NCBI GenBank assembly: GCA_047833665.1
Contig: CP181261.1
Span: 1,550,001-1,614,000 of the forward strand
Direction: 5' to 3'
From: Caproicibacter sp047833665
GTDB taxonomy: Bacteria > Bacillota > Clostridia > Oscillospirales > Acutalibacteraceae
Length of the DNA: 64,000 bases
The position numbers and the translations under genes are program-made. Position 1 is the stretch's first letter, and each line of letters starts with the position of its first letter. The notes under the pieces are model-generated. The model did no database searches, was not told the DNA's origin, and saw only the letters and a program-made list of their open reading frames with translations. Positions 47,049-54,932 of this stretch are shown here, piece after piece.

Positions 47049-48074
47049 GTGCTGGGAACCGACCTTGCGATAGACCTCGGAACGTCGATGACCAAGATTT
47101 ATTTAGACGGTAAGGGGATTGTTTTAAATGAACCTTCCATCGCTGCGGTGAACGTCGAAACAGGAGAGGTTGTTGCAACGGGGAAAGAAGCCTATACCAT
47201 GATTGGGCGGACTTCCAATAAAATTAATGTTTGTCTGCCTTTGGAAGGCGGAGTGATTTCCAATTTTGACTTAGCGCGATTTCTGATTGAAACGTATCTA
47301 AAAAAGGTCAGTCAGAGTCGTGTTGTTATGCCGCGCGTTGTGGTAAGTGTTCCCTGCCAAATCACGGAAGTGGAAAAGCGGGCGGTTGTAGATGCCATTA
47401 GTTCTGCCGGTGTACGAAAAATTTGCCTGATAGAAGAACCAGTGGCGGCAGCGTTAGGTGCAGGTGTTGATATTTCACGGCCTCATGGAACCCTTGTGGT
47501 AGATATCGGCGGCGGAACGACAGATATGGCGGTTTTATCGCTTAGCGGCATTGCAATTTCTCGCTCAATTAAAATAGCAGGCAATGCGTTTAATGAGGCG
47601 ATTATCAAGTATATCCGAAGAAAGTATAATTTGATTATCGGGCGCCGCATGGCAGAAAATGCAAAACTTGCAATAGGATGTGTTTATCCGCGAACAGATG
47701 CAACGGTATTTCGTGTAAAAGGCCGCAATGCTATGACAGGTTTGCCGCAGTGGGTCGATATTACCAGTGATGAGATTCTTGAGGCACTGATTGACAGTGT
47801 TATGCAGATTATCCGCGTAATTCAGGAAATGTTGGAAAAAACACCTCCGGAATTGATTGGAGATGTTTATTCAGACGGCATGATTTTAACCGGCGGTTCT
47901 GCTCAGCTTTACGGTTTTGATAAGTTGATTTCCAAGAAAGCTAAGATGCCTGTGCATATTGCAGAGAATCCTCAAAACTGTGTAGCCATAGGAGCCGGGA
48001 AAGCAATTCGCTTTATTGACGATATGGATAATAAAGGATATGGAATCATTAATCCTTTGAGCGCCGCTTATTAG
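47049..48074 (+). CDS. mreB: Rod-shape protein MreB/Mbl (bacterial actin)
   Basis: A 341-residue actin homologue. Phosphate-1 is LAIDLGTSMTKIYLDG, phosphate-2 is VVDIGGGTTDMAVLSL and the adenosine motif is LTGGSAQLYGF. VVVSVPCQITEVEKRAVVDA and EEPVAAALGAGVDI are typical. It polymerises under the membrane and guides wall synthesis. No mreC or mreD is adjacent, so this is a solitary paralogue (Mbl or MreBH-like) or a detached mreB. Start is GTG. Confidence 0.93.
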   Translation: MLGTDLAIDLGTSMTKIYLDGKGIVLNEPSIAAVNVETGEVVATGKEAYTMIGRTSNKINVCLPLEGGVISNFDLARFLIETYLKKVSQSRVVMPRVVVSVPCQITEVEKRAVVDAISSAGVRKICLIEEPVAAALGAGVDISRPHGTLVVDIGGGTTDMAVLSLSGIAISRSIKIAGNAFNEAIIKYIRRKYNLIIGRRMAENAKLAIGCVYPRTDATVFRVKGRNAMTGLPQWVDITSDEILEALIDSVMQIIRVIQEMLEKTPPELIGDVYSDGMILTGGSAQLYGFDKLISKKAKMPVHIAENPQNCVAIGAGKAIRFIDDMDNKGYGIINPLSAAY

Positions 48075-48084
48075 GCAAAAGAAA

Positions 48085-48115
48085 ACGCCGCTGTAATTTA
48101 AGATTACAGTGGCGT
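48085..48115. terminator. Bidirectional terminator between mreB and the convergent small gene
   Basis: ACGCCGCTGTAAT (48085-48097) pairs with ATTACAGTGGCGT (48103-48115). On the minus strand it is followed by TTTTCTTTTG, so it best serves the small minus-strand gene. Confidence 0.8.
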
Positions 48116-48132
48116 CCGGGAGTATGAATTGT

Positions 48133-48369
48133 TTATTTGCTCATCATATAATTAATAAACATTAGTTCATCTTCAGGGTTTTCCACATTTAATTCTGCAG
48201 ATATAGTTGAGTTTTTGGTTTTTTCAAGTAAAGCTCTTACACCATACAGCTGGCATAGTTTACTTTTTAAATTTAATTTATTACCATCCTCGGTTACCAG
48301 ATATACATTTCCTTTTGCCTTGTCCAGCAGTTCAATTAATTTAATAACATCAATATCATATAATTTCAA
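48133..48369 (-). CDS. Small HPr-like protein (tentative)
   Basis: A protein of about 78 residues: KLYDIDVIKLIELLDKAKGN, then VYLVTEDGNKLNLKSKLCQL and YGVRALLEKTKNSTISAEL. The order of strands and helices resembles the HPr-like proteins of clostridia that lack the phosphorylatable His; no His is present. TTG at 48369 is preferred as start because AAGGTGG lies 8 bases upstream. The gene is convergent with mreB. No PTS genes are nearby, so a regulatory role is speculative. Confidence 0.55.
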   Translation of the reverse strand: MKLYDIDVIKLIELLDKAKGNVYLVTEDGNKLNLKSKLCQLYGVRALLEKTKNSTISAELNVENPEDELMFINYMMSK

Positions 48370-48592
48370 AATGAGCACCACCTTATCTGTTTTATTTGAT
48401 TTAATAGTTCAATTATACGATGTATATCTTAAAAAAACAACGTTTTTTCCATCATTATAAATTAACATACCTTATATTCAAACCAATTTTCATCAGATGC
48501 CGAAAATTTACACAATGTTAATTAAATAGTAGAGCAAGCAAGAGTAAAATAAAATTGATCTTGTGATTTCAGTGTAAATAAGGATGATTTTT

Positions 48593-49486
48593 TTGTTTGG
48601 TTATGTGAAACCAAAGAAATCGGAACTTCTGGTACGGGAGCTTGAGGTATATAACGGAGTTTACTGTTCGCTTTGCAAAAAACTTGGCAAGGTTTATGGT
48701 CCTGCGGCAAGGCTAGCCTTAAATTTTGACTGTACTTTTTATGCGCTTGTCTTGATTTCAATTTGCAAAAATCGGCTTCCTCAATTTGAAGCAGGCAGAT
48801 GTGTTGTACATCCGCTGAAAAAACGAATATTCTGCAATTCTCAGGGAGAAGAATTTCATCAAGCCGCAGCTTTGACCGTCATTTTACTGTATTATAAATT
48901 GCTTGATGATATTCAAGATTCCAAAACAATCAAAAAACTGCCGAAATTTCTTGTTTTGCCCATGATTAGGCATGCTTATCGAAAGGCAGTATCTGATTTT
49001 CCTCACTTGGGAGAATTTGTTGCGGAAGCCATGAAAAAGCAACGCGAAATTGAAAGCAGTGAAAAGCCCGGACTTGACCAATGTGCAGAACCAACAGCCC
49101 ACATGATGGAACAGATTATGGAGTTTTCTTCCGGAGAAGAACAAACATCGCCAAAATCGAGGGTATTGAATCGTTTTGGCTACTACCTTGGCCGTTGGAT
49201 TTATTTTATTGATGCTGCCGATGATTTAGAAAAAGATATCAAATCCGGCGCTTTTAATCCTTTGGCAATCCGTTTTCATTTGGATTACAACAGTCCAATT
49301 TCTGATATTTGGAAAGCTAGGGCATATGCGAATGAAGTTTTAAACCAAACATTGTCACAGCTAAGTGCGGCTTTTAACCTGATGGAAATGAATGAAATGG
49401 GGTCTATTGTCCGGAATATTGTGATCCTTGGACTGCCGCAGATGCAAAAGGAACTATTATTTGAAAAGGAGAACCCAAATGTCTGA
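48593..49486 (+). CDS. DUF5685-family protein
   Basis: About 297 residues. The start MFGYVKPKKSEL and the EVYNGVYCSLCKKLGKVYG segment with paired Cys match DUF5685. Helical signatures are YYKLLDDIQD, FGYYLGRWIYFIDAADDLEK and KSGAFNPL. The repeated Asp-rich helices (DDIQD, DAADDLEKD) recall isoprenoid synthase folds, but no activity is established. TTG 48593 is chosen because AAGGA lies 8 bases upstream and the family starts at MFGY. It overlaps the J-domain gene by 8 bases, the usual pair. Confidence 0.8.
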   Translation: MFGYVKPKKSELLVRELEVYNGVYCSLCKKLGKVYGPAARLALNFDCTFYALVLISICKNRLPQFEAGRCVVHPLKKRIFCNSQGEEFHQAAALTVILLYYKLLDDIQDSKTIKKLPKFLVLPMIRHAYRKAVSDFPHLGEFVAEAMKKQREIESSEKPGLDQCAEPTAHMMEQIMEFSSGEEQTSPKSRVLNRFGYYLGRWIYFIDAADDLEKDIKSGAFNPLAIRFHLDYNSPISDIWKARAYANEVLNQTLSQLSAAFNLMEMNEMGSIVRNIVILGLPQMQKELLFEKENPNV

Positions 49487-50111
49487 TCCTTATAAAGTCC
49501 TCGGTGTATCGCCGAATGCAACGGATGATGAAATAAAAGCCGCTTACCGGGAATTAGCGAAAAAATATCACCCGGATCATTACGCAGGCAGTCCGTTGGC
49601 GGATCTTGCCAGCGAAAAAATGAAAGAAATTAATGAAGCATATGACCAAATTGTAGCGGAGCGCAGGCAGCGCAAAAACGCCGCGCAGGGTTCCTCCTAT
49701 ACCGGTTATTCCGGATATGGAGGTTATTCCGGAGTAGGAACGGGTTTTTACGACGTTCGTAGACTCATCAATGCCGGAAGAATTGCTGATGCCGAACAAA
49801 TTTTGGATGGAGTTCCATTGGAAAACCGCAATGCCGAGTGGTATTTTTTGAAAGGAACTGTACTTTACAGACGTGGCTGGTTGGATGAAGCCTATAATGA
49901 TTTTGCACGTGCATGCCAAATGGACCCAAACAATGCGGAATACAGAGCGGCATTTAATCAGGTGACAAATCAGCGGAATGGAATGTTCGGGGGATATAAT
50001 CCTAATGTTCCGCAGTACGGCGGTATAGGTGGATGTGATTTATGCACTTCTCTTTGCCTTGCTGATTTGTGCTGCGACTGTTTCTGTGGAAATACGTACT
50101 CTTGCTGCTAA
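49479..50111 (+). CDS. J-domain protein with TPR-like middle and Cys-rich tail
   Basis: 210 residues. The J domain occupies residues 1-65 (PYKVLGVSPNATDDEIKAAY ... AKKYHPDHY, with the HPD motif). A Gly/Tyr-rich linker (YTGYSGYGGYSG) and a TPR-like segment (WYFLKGTVLYRRGWLDEAYN) follow. The last 25 residues hold nine Cys (GCDLCTSLCLADLCCDCFCG onward). The J domain should stimulate a DnaK partner; the tail could bind metal or anchor the protein. RBS AAAGGAG lies 9 bases before ATG. Co-translation with the DUF5685 gene suggests a joint function. Confidence 0.85.
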   Translation: MSDPYKVLGVSPNATDDEIKAAYRELAKKYHPDHYAGSPLADLASEKMKEINEAYDQIVAERRQRKNAAQGSSYTGYSGYGGYSGVGTGFYDVRRLINAGRIADAEQILDGVPLENRNAEWYFLKGTVLYRRGWLDEAYNDFARACQMDPNNAEYRAAFNQVTNQRNGMFGGYNPNVPQYGGIGGCDLCTSLCLADLCCDCFCGNTYSCC

Positions 50112-50144
50112 TTTATACCTGTTTCGCTGGAGGGAGGAATTTCG

Positions 50145-50687
50145 TTGAGTCATAGCCTTCGTCTGGCACTCTGCTCGATGATTGCTGCGATGGGAACTGC
50201 GATCATGTTTTTAACGGGACTGATACCTTTTGGTACTTATGCTTTGCCAGCCTTCGCGGGTATTCTTTTGTTTCCTGTGGTGATCGAAATAGGAACAAAA
50301 TGGGCTGTCGGCATATTCGTGGCTGAGTCTGTTTTGTCAGTTTTTCTGGCACCGGATAAAGAAGCTTTGGCGTGTTTTATATTGTTTTTCGGCTATTATC
50401 CAATTTTAAAAGCTGTTTTGGAACACCGTCTGCAAAAACGATGGATATGTATGGCCGTGAAACTTTTAGTTTTTAATACGGCAATGCTGCTGGAATTTTG
50501 GATAGCCGTTGCAGTTCTTCAAACGCCTCTTGAAGCTTTTTTTGTTTTTGGAGTATTTATTCCTTTTTTATTAATCCTAGCCGGAAATATCCTGTTTATA
50601 ATTTATGATTATGCGTTATCCCTATTGGTAGTTTCTTACTGTAACAGGATACACATGTCAGTACGCAAATGGTTTCATATGAAATAG
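50145..50687 (+). CDS. Multi-pass membrane protein of unknown function
   Basis: A 180-residue protein with about five to six hydrophobic segments (LALCSMIAAMGTAIMFLTGL ... LILAGNILFIIYDYALSLLV). The start is TTG with GGAGGAATT upstream. Size and hydrophobic pattern are similar to ECF-type S components or YybS/MreD-like proteins, but no signature motif is visible, so I do not name it. It follows the DUF5685/J-domain pair by 33 bases and probably belongs to the same transcript. Confidence 0.7.
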   Translation: MSHSLRLALCSMIAAMGTAIMFLTGLIPFGTYALPAFAGILLFPVVIEIGTKWAVGIFVAESVLSVFLAPDKEALACFILFFGYYPILKAVLEHRLQKRWICMAVKLLVFNTAMLLEFWIAVAVLQTPLEAFFVFGVFIPFLLILAGNILFIIYDYALSLLVVSYCNRIHMSVRKWFHMK

Positions 50688-50755
50688 TCAATTTGTATGG
50701 AAACTGTAAGTTTTCACTTGATTTTTTATAATGGTAGAATTAGAATAAGGTGAGA

Positions 50756-50846
50756 CTGGATTTATATCCGGCCACTATTTTTGAATAGGGATTTTTCCTA
50801 TGGTTCGGCAGTACCGCGCGAGCCGAATCAAGGAGGATTTGCGCGG
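50756..50846 (+). promoter_or_regulatory. Structured leader before the RpiR-type gene, with pseudoknot
   Basis: CTGGAT/ATCCGG (50756-50761 / 50766-50771) forms a first hairpin. CTATT/AATAG (50775-50779 / 50784-50788) and ATAGG/CCTAT (50785-50789 / 50797-50801) are mutually exclusive. GGTTCGGC/GCCGAATC (50802-50809 / 50822-50829) forms a strong hairpin whose loop CCGCGC (50814-50819) is complementary to GCGCGG (50841-50846), just before the ribosome binding site. No known riboswitch consensus was recognised. Confidence 0.6.
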
Positions 50847-50865
50847 AGAAAAGGCGGAAATGTAA

Positions 50866-51738
50866 ATGGATAATTTGCTTGCTGCAAGAATTCAAAACAA
50901 AATGGGAAGCTTTTCAAAAGGACAAAAGCGGATAGCTGCCTATATTCAGGAACATTATGATAAAGTAGCGTTTATGACAGCATCCAAACTCGGCGCTACT
51001 GTTGGAGTGAGTGAATCCACGGTTGTGCGGTTTGCCACTCAAATAGGTTATGCGGGCTATCCACAGCTACAGCAGGCTATTCAAGAAATGATACGGAACA
51101 AACTCACTACCGTCCAGCGAATGGAAGTTACAAGCGAGCGAATCGGAAACTCAGATATACTGGATTTTGTATTCAGTCAGGATATCGATGTTATTCGCCG
51201 CACAATGGAAGAAACTAGCCACGAAAGTTTTTATGAGGCAGTAGATTCTATTGTTAAGTCCAAAAAAATATATATTTTAGCGGCAAGAAGTGCGCTTGCT
51301 CTTGGCACATTTTTGTCATACTATCTACATCTGTTGTTTGAGAATGTTTTGTTGGTACAATCTACCAGCGAAGGTGAGATTTTTGAGCAAATGATACGTG
51401 TTGACGAACAGGACGCAGTGATTGGCATTAGCTTTCCGCGTTATTCCAAAAAGGTTGCAAAAGCAATGCAGTTTGCCCACGATAGAGGAGCAAAAGTTAT
51501 TGCCATTACGGACAGTTCTATCTCTCCGATTGCAAAGGTTTCAGACTGCGTCTTGCTGGCAAGAAGTGAAATTGCTTCCATTGTCGATTCACTTTGTGCA
51601 CCACTTAGTTTGATTAACGCTCTGATTGTTGCAACTTCACTGAAAAAGTCTGAAGAATCGAAAAAACTCTTTCAAAATCTGGAAGATATTTGGGACGAAT
51701 ACGGCGTCTATGAAAAGGTGGATGACAACTCGAATTGA
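50866..51738 (+). CDS. RpiR/MurR-family transcriptional regulator
   Basis: 290 residues. The N-terminal HTH_6 domain (SKGQKRIAAYIQEHYDKVAF ... GVSESTVVRFATQIGYAGYP) binds DNA. The C-terminal SIS domain (IYILAARSALALGTFL ... DAVIGISFPRYSKK ... KVIAITDSSISPIAKVSD) senses a sugar phosphate in family members. The effector and targets are unknown; no sugar-uptake genes are adjacent. The gene starts after AAAAGGCGG and its stop overlaps the next start (TTGA), so it is coupled to the FAD oxidoreductase gene. Confidence 0.9.
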   Translation: MDNLLAARIQNKMGSFSKGQKRIAAYIQEHYDKVAFMTASKLGATVGVSESTVVRFATQIGYAGYPQLQQAIQEMIRNKLTTVQRMEVTSERIGNSDILDFVFSQDIDVIRRTMEETSHESFYEAVDSIVKSKKIYILAARSALALGTFLSYYLHLLFENVLLVQSTSEGEIFEQMIRVDEQDAVIGISFPRYSKKVAKAMQFAHDRGAKVIAITDSSISPIAKVSDCVLLARSEIASIVDSLCAPLSLINALIVATSLKKSEESKKLFQNLEDIWDEYGVYEKVDDNSN

Positions 51739-53666
51739 AATATGACGTTTTAGTGATCGGAGCGGGTGCCGCCGGGATGATGGCAGCCGGAACCGCAGCT
51801 CAGAGAGGTCTTCGGGTCTGTTTGCTGGAAAAGAATCAAAAGCCCGGCAGAAAAATAGGGATAACCGGAAAGGGAAGATGCAACCTAACGAATAACTGCA
51901 GCGTTCCGGATTTTATTGCTTCTGTTCCAACGAACGGGAGGTTTTTATTCAGCGCTGCTTCTCGGTTTTCACCTCACGATACGATGGCCTTTTTCGAAGG
52001 ATTAGGGCTGCCGCTGAAAACAGAACGTGGCAACCGTGTGTTTCCTCAGTCTGACAGGGCATCGGATGTGGTCAAAACATTGGCTGGGTTTGTTGCGTCA
52101 TCCGGGGTCAAAATGGTAACCGGGGAGGCAAAACAGCTCCTTTTTTCTGAAGGTCACGCCCGCGGAGCAAAGTTAAAAGACGGAAGAGAAATTTTAGCCG
52201 AAAATGTGGTGGTTTGTTGTGGAGGAAAATCTTATCCTGCCACTGGCTCAACGGGCGACGGATATCTTTTTGCAAAACAGGCAGGTCACACCATTGTACC
52301 TTTGCGGCCGTCCTTAGTGCCTTTGGTTGCACGGGAAACGGACTGCGGAGATATGATGGGACTTTCTTTAAAGAATATTTCCATATGCGTTGTGGATACG
52401 ATAACAAATAAAACCATTTATCAGGATTTCGGAGAACTACTTTTTACTCATTTTGGACTGTCAGGTCCAGTTATACTCAGTGCCAGTGCGCACATGCGAA
52501 ACATGGCACCAGGGCGTTATCAGGTCATAATTGACTTAAAGCCTGCGCTCAGTCCGGAAAAACTGGATGCTCGGCTGATTCGTGTTTTTAAAGAGAATCA
52601 AAATCGAGATTTTTCTAATTCACTCTCATCACTTTTGCCGAAAGCTATGATTCCAGTCGTAGTTCGCCGATCCTGCATACAACCACATACAAAATGCAAT
52701 CTGATTACCCGCAAACAACGCCATGAATTTGCAGCACTTTTAAAATCTTTTACCATAACGATTGAGTCTTTTCGTCCGATCCAAGAGGCTGTTGTGACAT
52801 CGGGAGGAGTCTCTGTCAAAGAAGTGGACCCAAAGACTATGCAATCTAAGCTTGTAAAGGGATTATACTTTGCAGGAGAAATTCTTGATGTGGATGCTTA
52901 TACTGGTGGGTATAATCTTCAGATTGCATTTTCTACCGGCCGTTTGGCTGGAAATTCTGTTAAAATGCAGGGGGGGAGATACATGATTGCGGTTGCCATT
53001 GATGGGCCAGCCGGAGCAGGAAAAAGTACTGTTGCTAGGAAAGCGGCAAAAACTCTCGGCTTTATTTATGTGGATACCGGCGCATTGTACCGAGCGATCG
53101 GTCTGCATATGCTGCAAAATAATATCAGCCCGGCAGATAAAGAACTTGTCTGCTCGGAGCTTTGTAATATTCAAGTCAAGCTTACTTTTCAAAACGGTGA
53201 ACAAAAAGTGCTGCTCTGCGGCAGGGATGTGACTTCAAAAATCCGCACGGAAGAGGTTTCTGCTGCAGCATCTAAAGTGTCTGCTATTCCGGAGGTTCGT
53301 AAGTTTTTATTTTCTATGCAGAGAGATATTGCTCAGCAGCAGAATGTTGTAATGGATGGCCGTGATATTGGTACAGTGGTACTTCCAAATGCTCAGGTTA
53401 AAATTTTTTTAACCGCTTCACCGGAAGAACGTGCTAAAAGAAGATACCAAGAATTGCTGCAAAAAAAGTGTAATGTGGAATATGCGGATGTTTTAACAGA
53501 TATGATACAGCGCGACTATAACGATTCCCATCGCACGGTCGCTCCGTTAGTTGCGGCGCAAGATGCCATTACCATTGACACAACAGGCATGACGCTGGAA
53601 CAATCCGTTGCTCGAGTTGTGGAGGTAATACGACAGAACTTGAGAAATTTAAATGAAAAACGGTGA
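51735..53666 (+). CDS. HI0933-family FAD oxidoreductase joined in frame to cytidylate kinase
   Basis: One frame of 643 codons covers two proteins. Residues 1-410 are an HI0933/YhiN-type flavoprotein (DVLVIGAGAAGMMAAGTAAQ for FAD, GKGRCNLTNNC, VTSGGVSVKEVDPKTMQS, GEILDVDAYTGGYNLQIAFS). Residues 417-643 are a complete cytidylate kinase (IAVAIDGPAGAGKSTVARK as Walker A, YVDTGALYRA, MDGRDIGTVVLPNA). The junction is a run of seven G (52970-52976). With six G the oxidoreductase would stop at TGA overlapping the kinase ATG (ATGA at 52983). The fusion may therefore be a sequencing indel, or a real frameshift or slippage. Confidence 0.85.
   Translation: MKYDVLVIGAGAAGMMAAGTAAQRGLRVCLLEKNQKPGRKIGITGKGRCNLTNNCSVPDFIASVPTNGRFLFSAASRFSPHDTMAFFEGLGLPLKTERGNRVFPQSDRASDVVKTLAGFVASSGVKMVTGEAKQLLFSEGHARGAKLKDGREILAENVVVCCGGKSYPATGSTGDGYLFAKQAGHTIVPLRPSLVPLVARETDCGDMMGLSLKNISICVVDTITNKTIYQDFGELLFTHFGLSGPVILSASAHMRNMAPGRYQVIIDLKPALSPEKLDARLIRVFKENQNRDFSNSLSSLLPKAMIPVVVRRSCIQPHTKCNLITRKQRHEFAALLKSFTITIESFRPIQEAVVTSGGVSVKEVDPKTMQSKLVKGLYFAGEILDVDAYTGGYNLQIAFSTGRLAGNSVKMQGGRYMIAVAIDGPAGAGKSTVARKAAKTLGFIYVDTGALYRAIGLHMLQNNISPADKELVCSELCNIQVKLTFQNGEQKVLLCGRDVTSKIRTEEVSAAASKVSAIPEVRKFLFSMQRDIAQQQNVVMDGRDIGTVVLPNAQVKIFLTASPEERAKRRYQELLQKKCNVEYADVLTDMIQRDYNDSHRTVAPLVAAQDAITIDTTGMTLEQSVARVVEVIRQNLRNLNEKR
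52983..53666 (+). CDS. cmk: Cytidylate kinase (internal start within the fused frame)
   Basis: ATG 52983 is preceded by GGGGGGGAG, an adequate Shine-Dalgarno sequence, and would give a 227-residue enzyme of normal length. Walker A GPAGAGKST, the CMP-binding VDTGALYRAIG, the R/D motif DGRDIGTVV and the lid RAKRRYQELLQKK are present. It phosphorylates CMP and dCMP. Whatever the true length of the G run, this kinase can be made from its own start. Confidence 0.85.
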   Translation: MIAVAIDGPAGAGKSTVARKAAKTLGFIYVDTGALYRAIGLHMLQNNISPADKELVCSELCNIQVKLTFQNGEQKVLLCGRDVTSKIRTEEVSAAASKVSAIPEVRKFLFSMQRDIAQQQNVVMDGRDIGTVVLPNAQVKIFLTASPEERAKRRYQELLQKKCNVEYADVLTDMIQRDYNDSHRTVAPLVAAQDAITIDTTGMTLEQSVARVVEVIRQNLRNLNEKR

Positions 53667-53670
53667 AAAC

Positions 53671-54312
53671 ATGAAACGTACACCACTTTATTCATTTGCA
53701 AGAACATTTTTGCCATGGTTTTTTCGCACCCTAATGCCTATCCGGGTTAGAAATGCAGAAAATCTACCGCGAAGCGGCAAGGCGATTCTGTGCTGTAATC
53801 ACATGAGTATGACGGATCCTCTCCGGCTTGCGTACAGCCAGAAACGTCAGATTTATTTTATGGCAAAAGAAGAATTATTTCATAACAAATTTGTTTCTTT
53901 CATACTTACTGCGCTCGGTGCTTTTCCTGTGTCCAGAGGCAAAGGGGATAAGAGCGCGATTGCTACTGCCCAGAAGATTTTAGACAGTGGACAAATTTTA
54001 GGTATTTTTATAGAAGGAACCCGCACCAAAGATGGTAATTTCCTCCGGCCAAAATCCGGGGCGGTTATGTTGGCGCACAACTGTCATGCTCCAATTGTCC
54101 CATGCTGCATTACACCAAAGAAAGGTAAAATGCCAAGGTTATTCCATTCTTGTTATGTTTCATATGGTGCTCCAATTTCAGAGGAAGAACTTGGAATTCA
54201 TAATGGCACGCCATCGGAATATCGAAAAGCTAGCATGCTGGTCATGAGTCGTATTGCTCAACTGCGCGAAGAGGATTATAGACAGTCCACGGGTGAAACA
54301 CAGAAACAATGA
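53671..54312 (+). CDS. plsC: 1-acyl-sn-glycerol-3-phosphate acyltransferase, paralogue 1
   Basis: 213 residues of the PlsC family, which makes phosphatidic acid at the membrane. The catalytic HX4D motif is in CNHMSMTD. The substrate motif is IEGTRTKDG with the usual Glu-Gly-Thr-Arg. GAFPVSRGKGD and APIVPCCI are further family blocks. ATG 53671 follows CGGTGA; an ATG at 53653 inside cmk is the alternative. The stop overlaps the start of paralogue 2 (ATGA). Confidence 0.9.
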   Translation: MKRTPLYSFARTFLPWFFRTLMPIRVRNAENLPRSGKAILCCNHMSMTDPLRLAYSQKRQIYFMAKEELFHNKFVSFILTALGAFPVSRGKGDKSAIATAQKILDSGQILGIFIEGTRTKDGNFLRPKSGAVMLAHNCHAPIVPCCITPKKGKMPRLFHSCYVSYGAPISEEELGIHNGTPSEYRKASMLVMSRIAQLREEDYRQSTGETQKQ

Positions 54313-54932
54313 AACAAAATCGCTTTTATACCTCGTTGGTGCGTGTGTTTGGGCCGGCGGTAAAAGGTTTATTTCAAGTTCGTTATGAAAATGTGGACAA
54401 TATTCCGAAGGCAGGAAGACTCATTGTCTGCTGCAATCATTTATCTGTCTTCGACCCTATTTTGTTGGCTTTGCCGTTTCGGCGACAGATTCGATATATG
54501 GCAAAGTCTGAGCTATTCACGGAACACGGAATGCTGTTCCGAAATCTTTTGTATCAGCTCGGTGCTTTTCCCGTCCGCAGAAATACAGGAGATGCTTCTT
54601 CTATAAAAACTGCAAAGCGGATTCTGCAAGATGAAGGAATTGTGGGGATTTTTCCTCAGGGCGGTTGCTTTCCGGGCGGGAAAATAACGCGGCTAAAAGC
54701 CGGAGCTGCAATGATTGCTGCTCAAACGCAAACGCCCATTTTGCCTGCCGCTATCTTGTGCCGTAACAAACCTTGCCCACTGCACAAAACTGTAATTCGT
54801 TTTGGGAAACTTATTTCCACAGAGCAGTTTCCTCTTAAGAAAGATTGCTCTAAAGATTGCTCTTATGATATTAGGCAGTTGACAAATTTGTTACGGGAAA
54901 ATATGAATGAACTGCTTGAGGTGTCATTGTGA
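54309..54932 (+). CDS. PlsC-family acyltransferase, paralogue 2, altered motif III
   Basis: 207 residues. HX4D is intact (CNHLSVFD), and the preceding and following blocks match PlsC (GAFPVRRNTGD, AGAAMIAAQTQTPILPAAI). The phosphate-binding motif, usually FPEGTR, reads FPQGGCF, so the conserved Glu, Thr and Arg are all changed. This may alter acceptor specificity or remove glycerol-3-phosphate binding. It is translationally coupled on both sides (ATGA with paralogue 1, GTGA with ispH). Confidence 0.85.
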   Translation: MKQNRFYTSLVRVFGPAVKGLFQVRYENVDNIPKAGRLIVCCNHLSVFDPILLALPFRRQIRYMAKSELFTEHGMLFRNLLYQLGAFPVRRNTGDASSIKTAKRILQDEGIVGIFPQGGCFPGGKITRLKAGAAMIAAQTQTPILPAAILCRNKPCPLHKTVIRFGKLISTEQFPLKKDCSKDCSYDIRQLTNLLRENMNELLEVSL

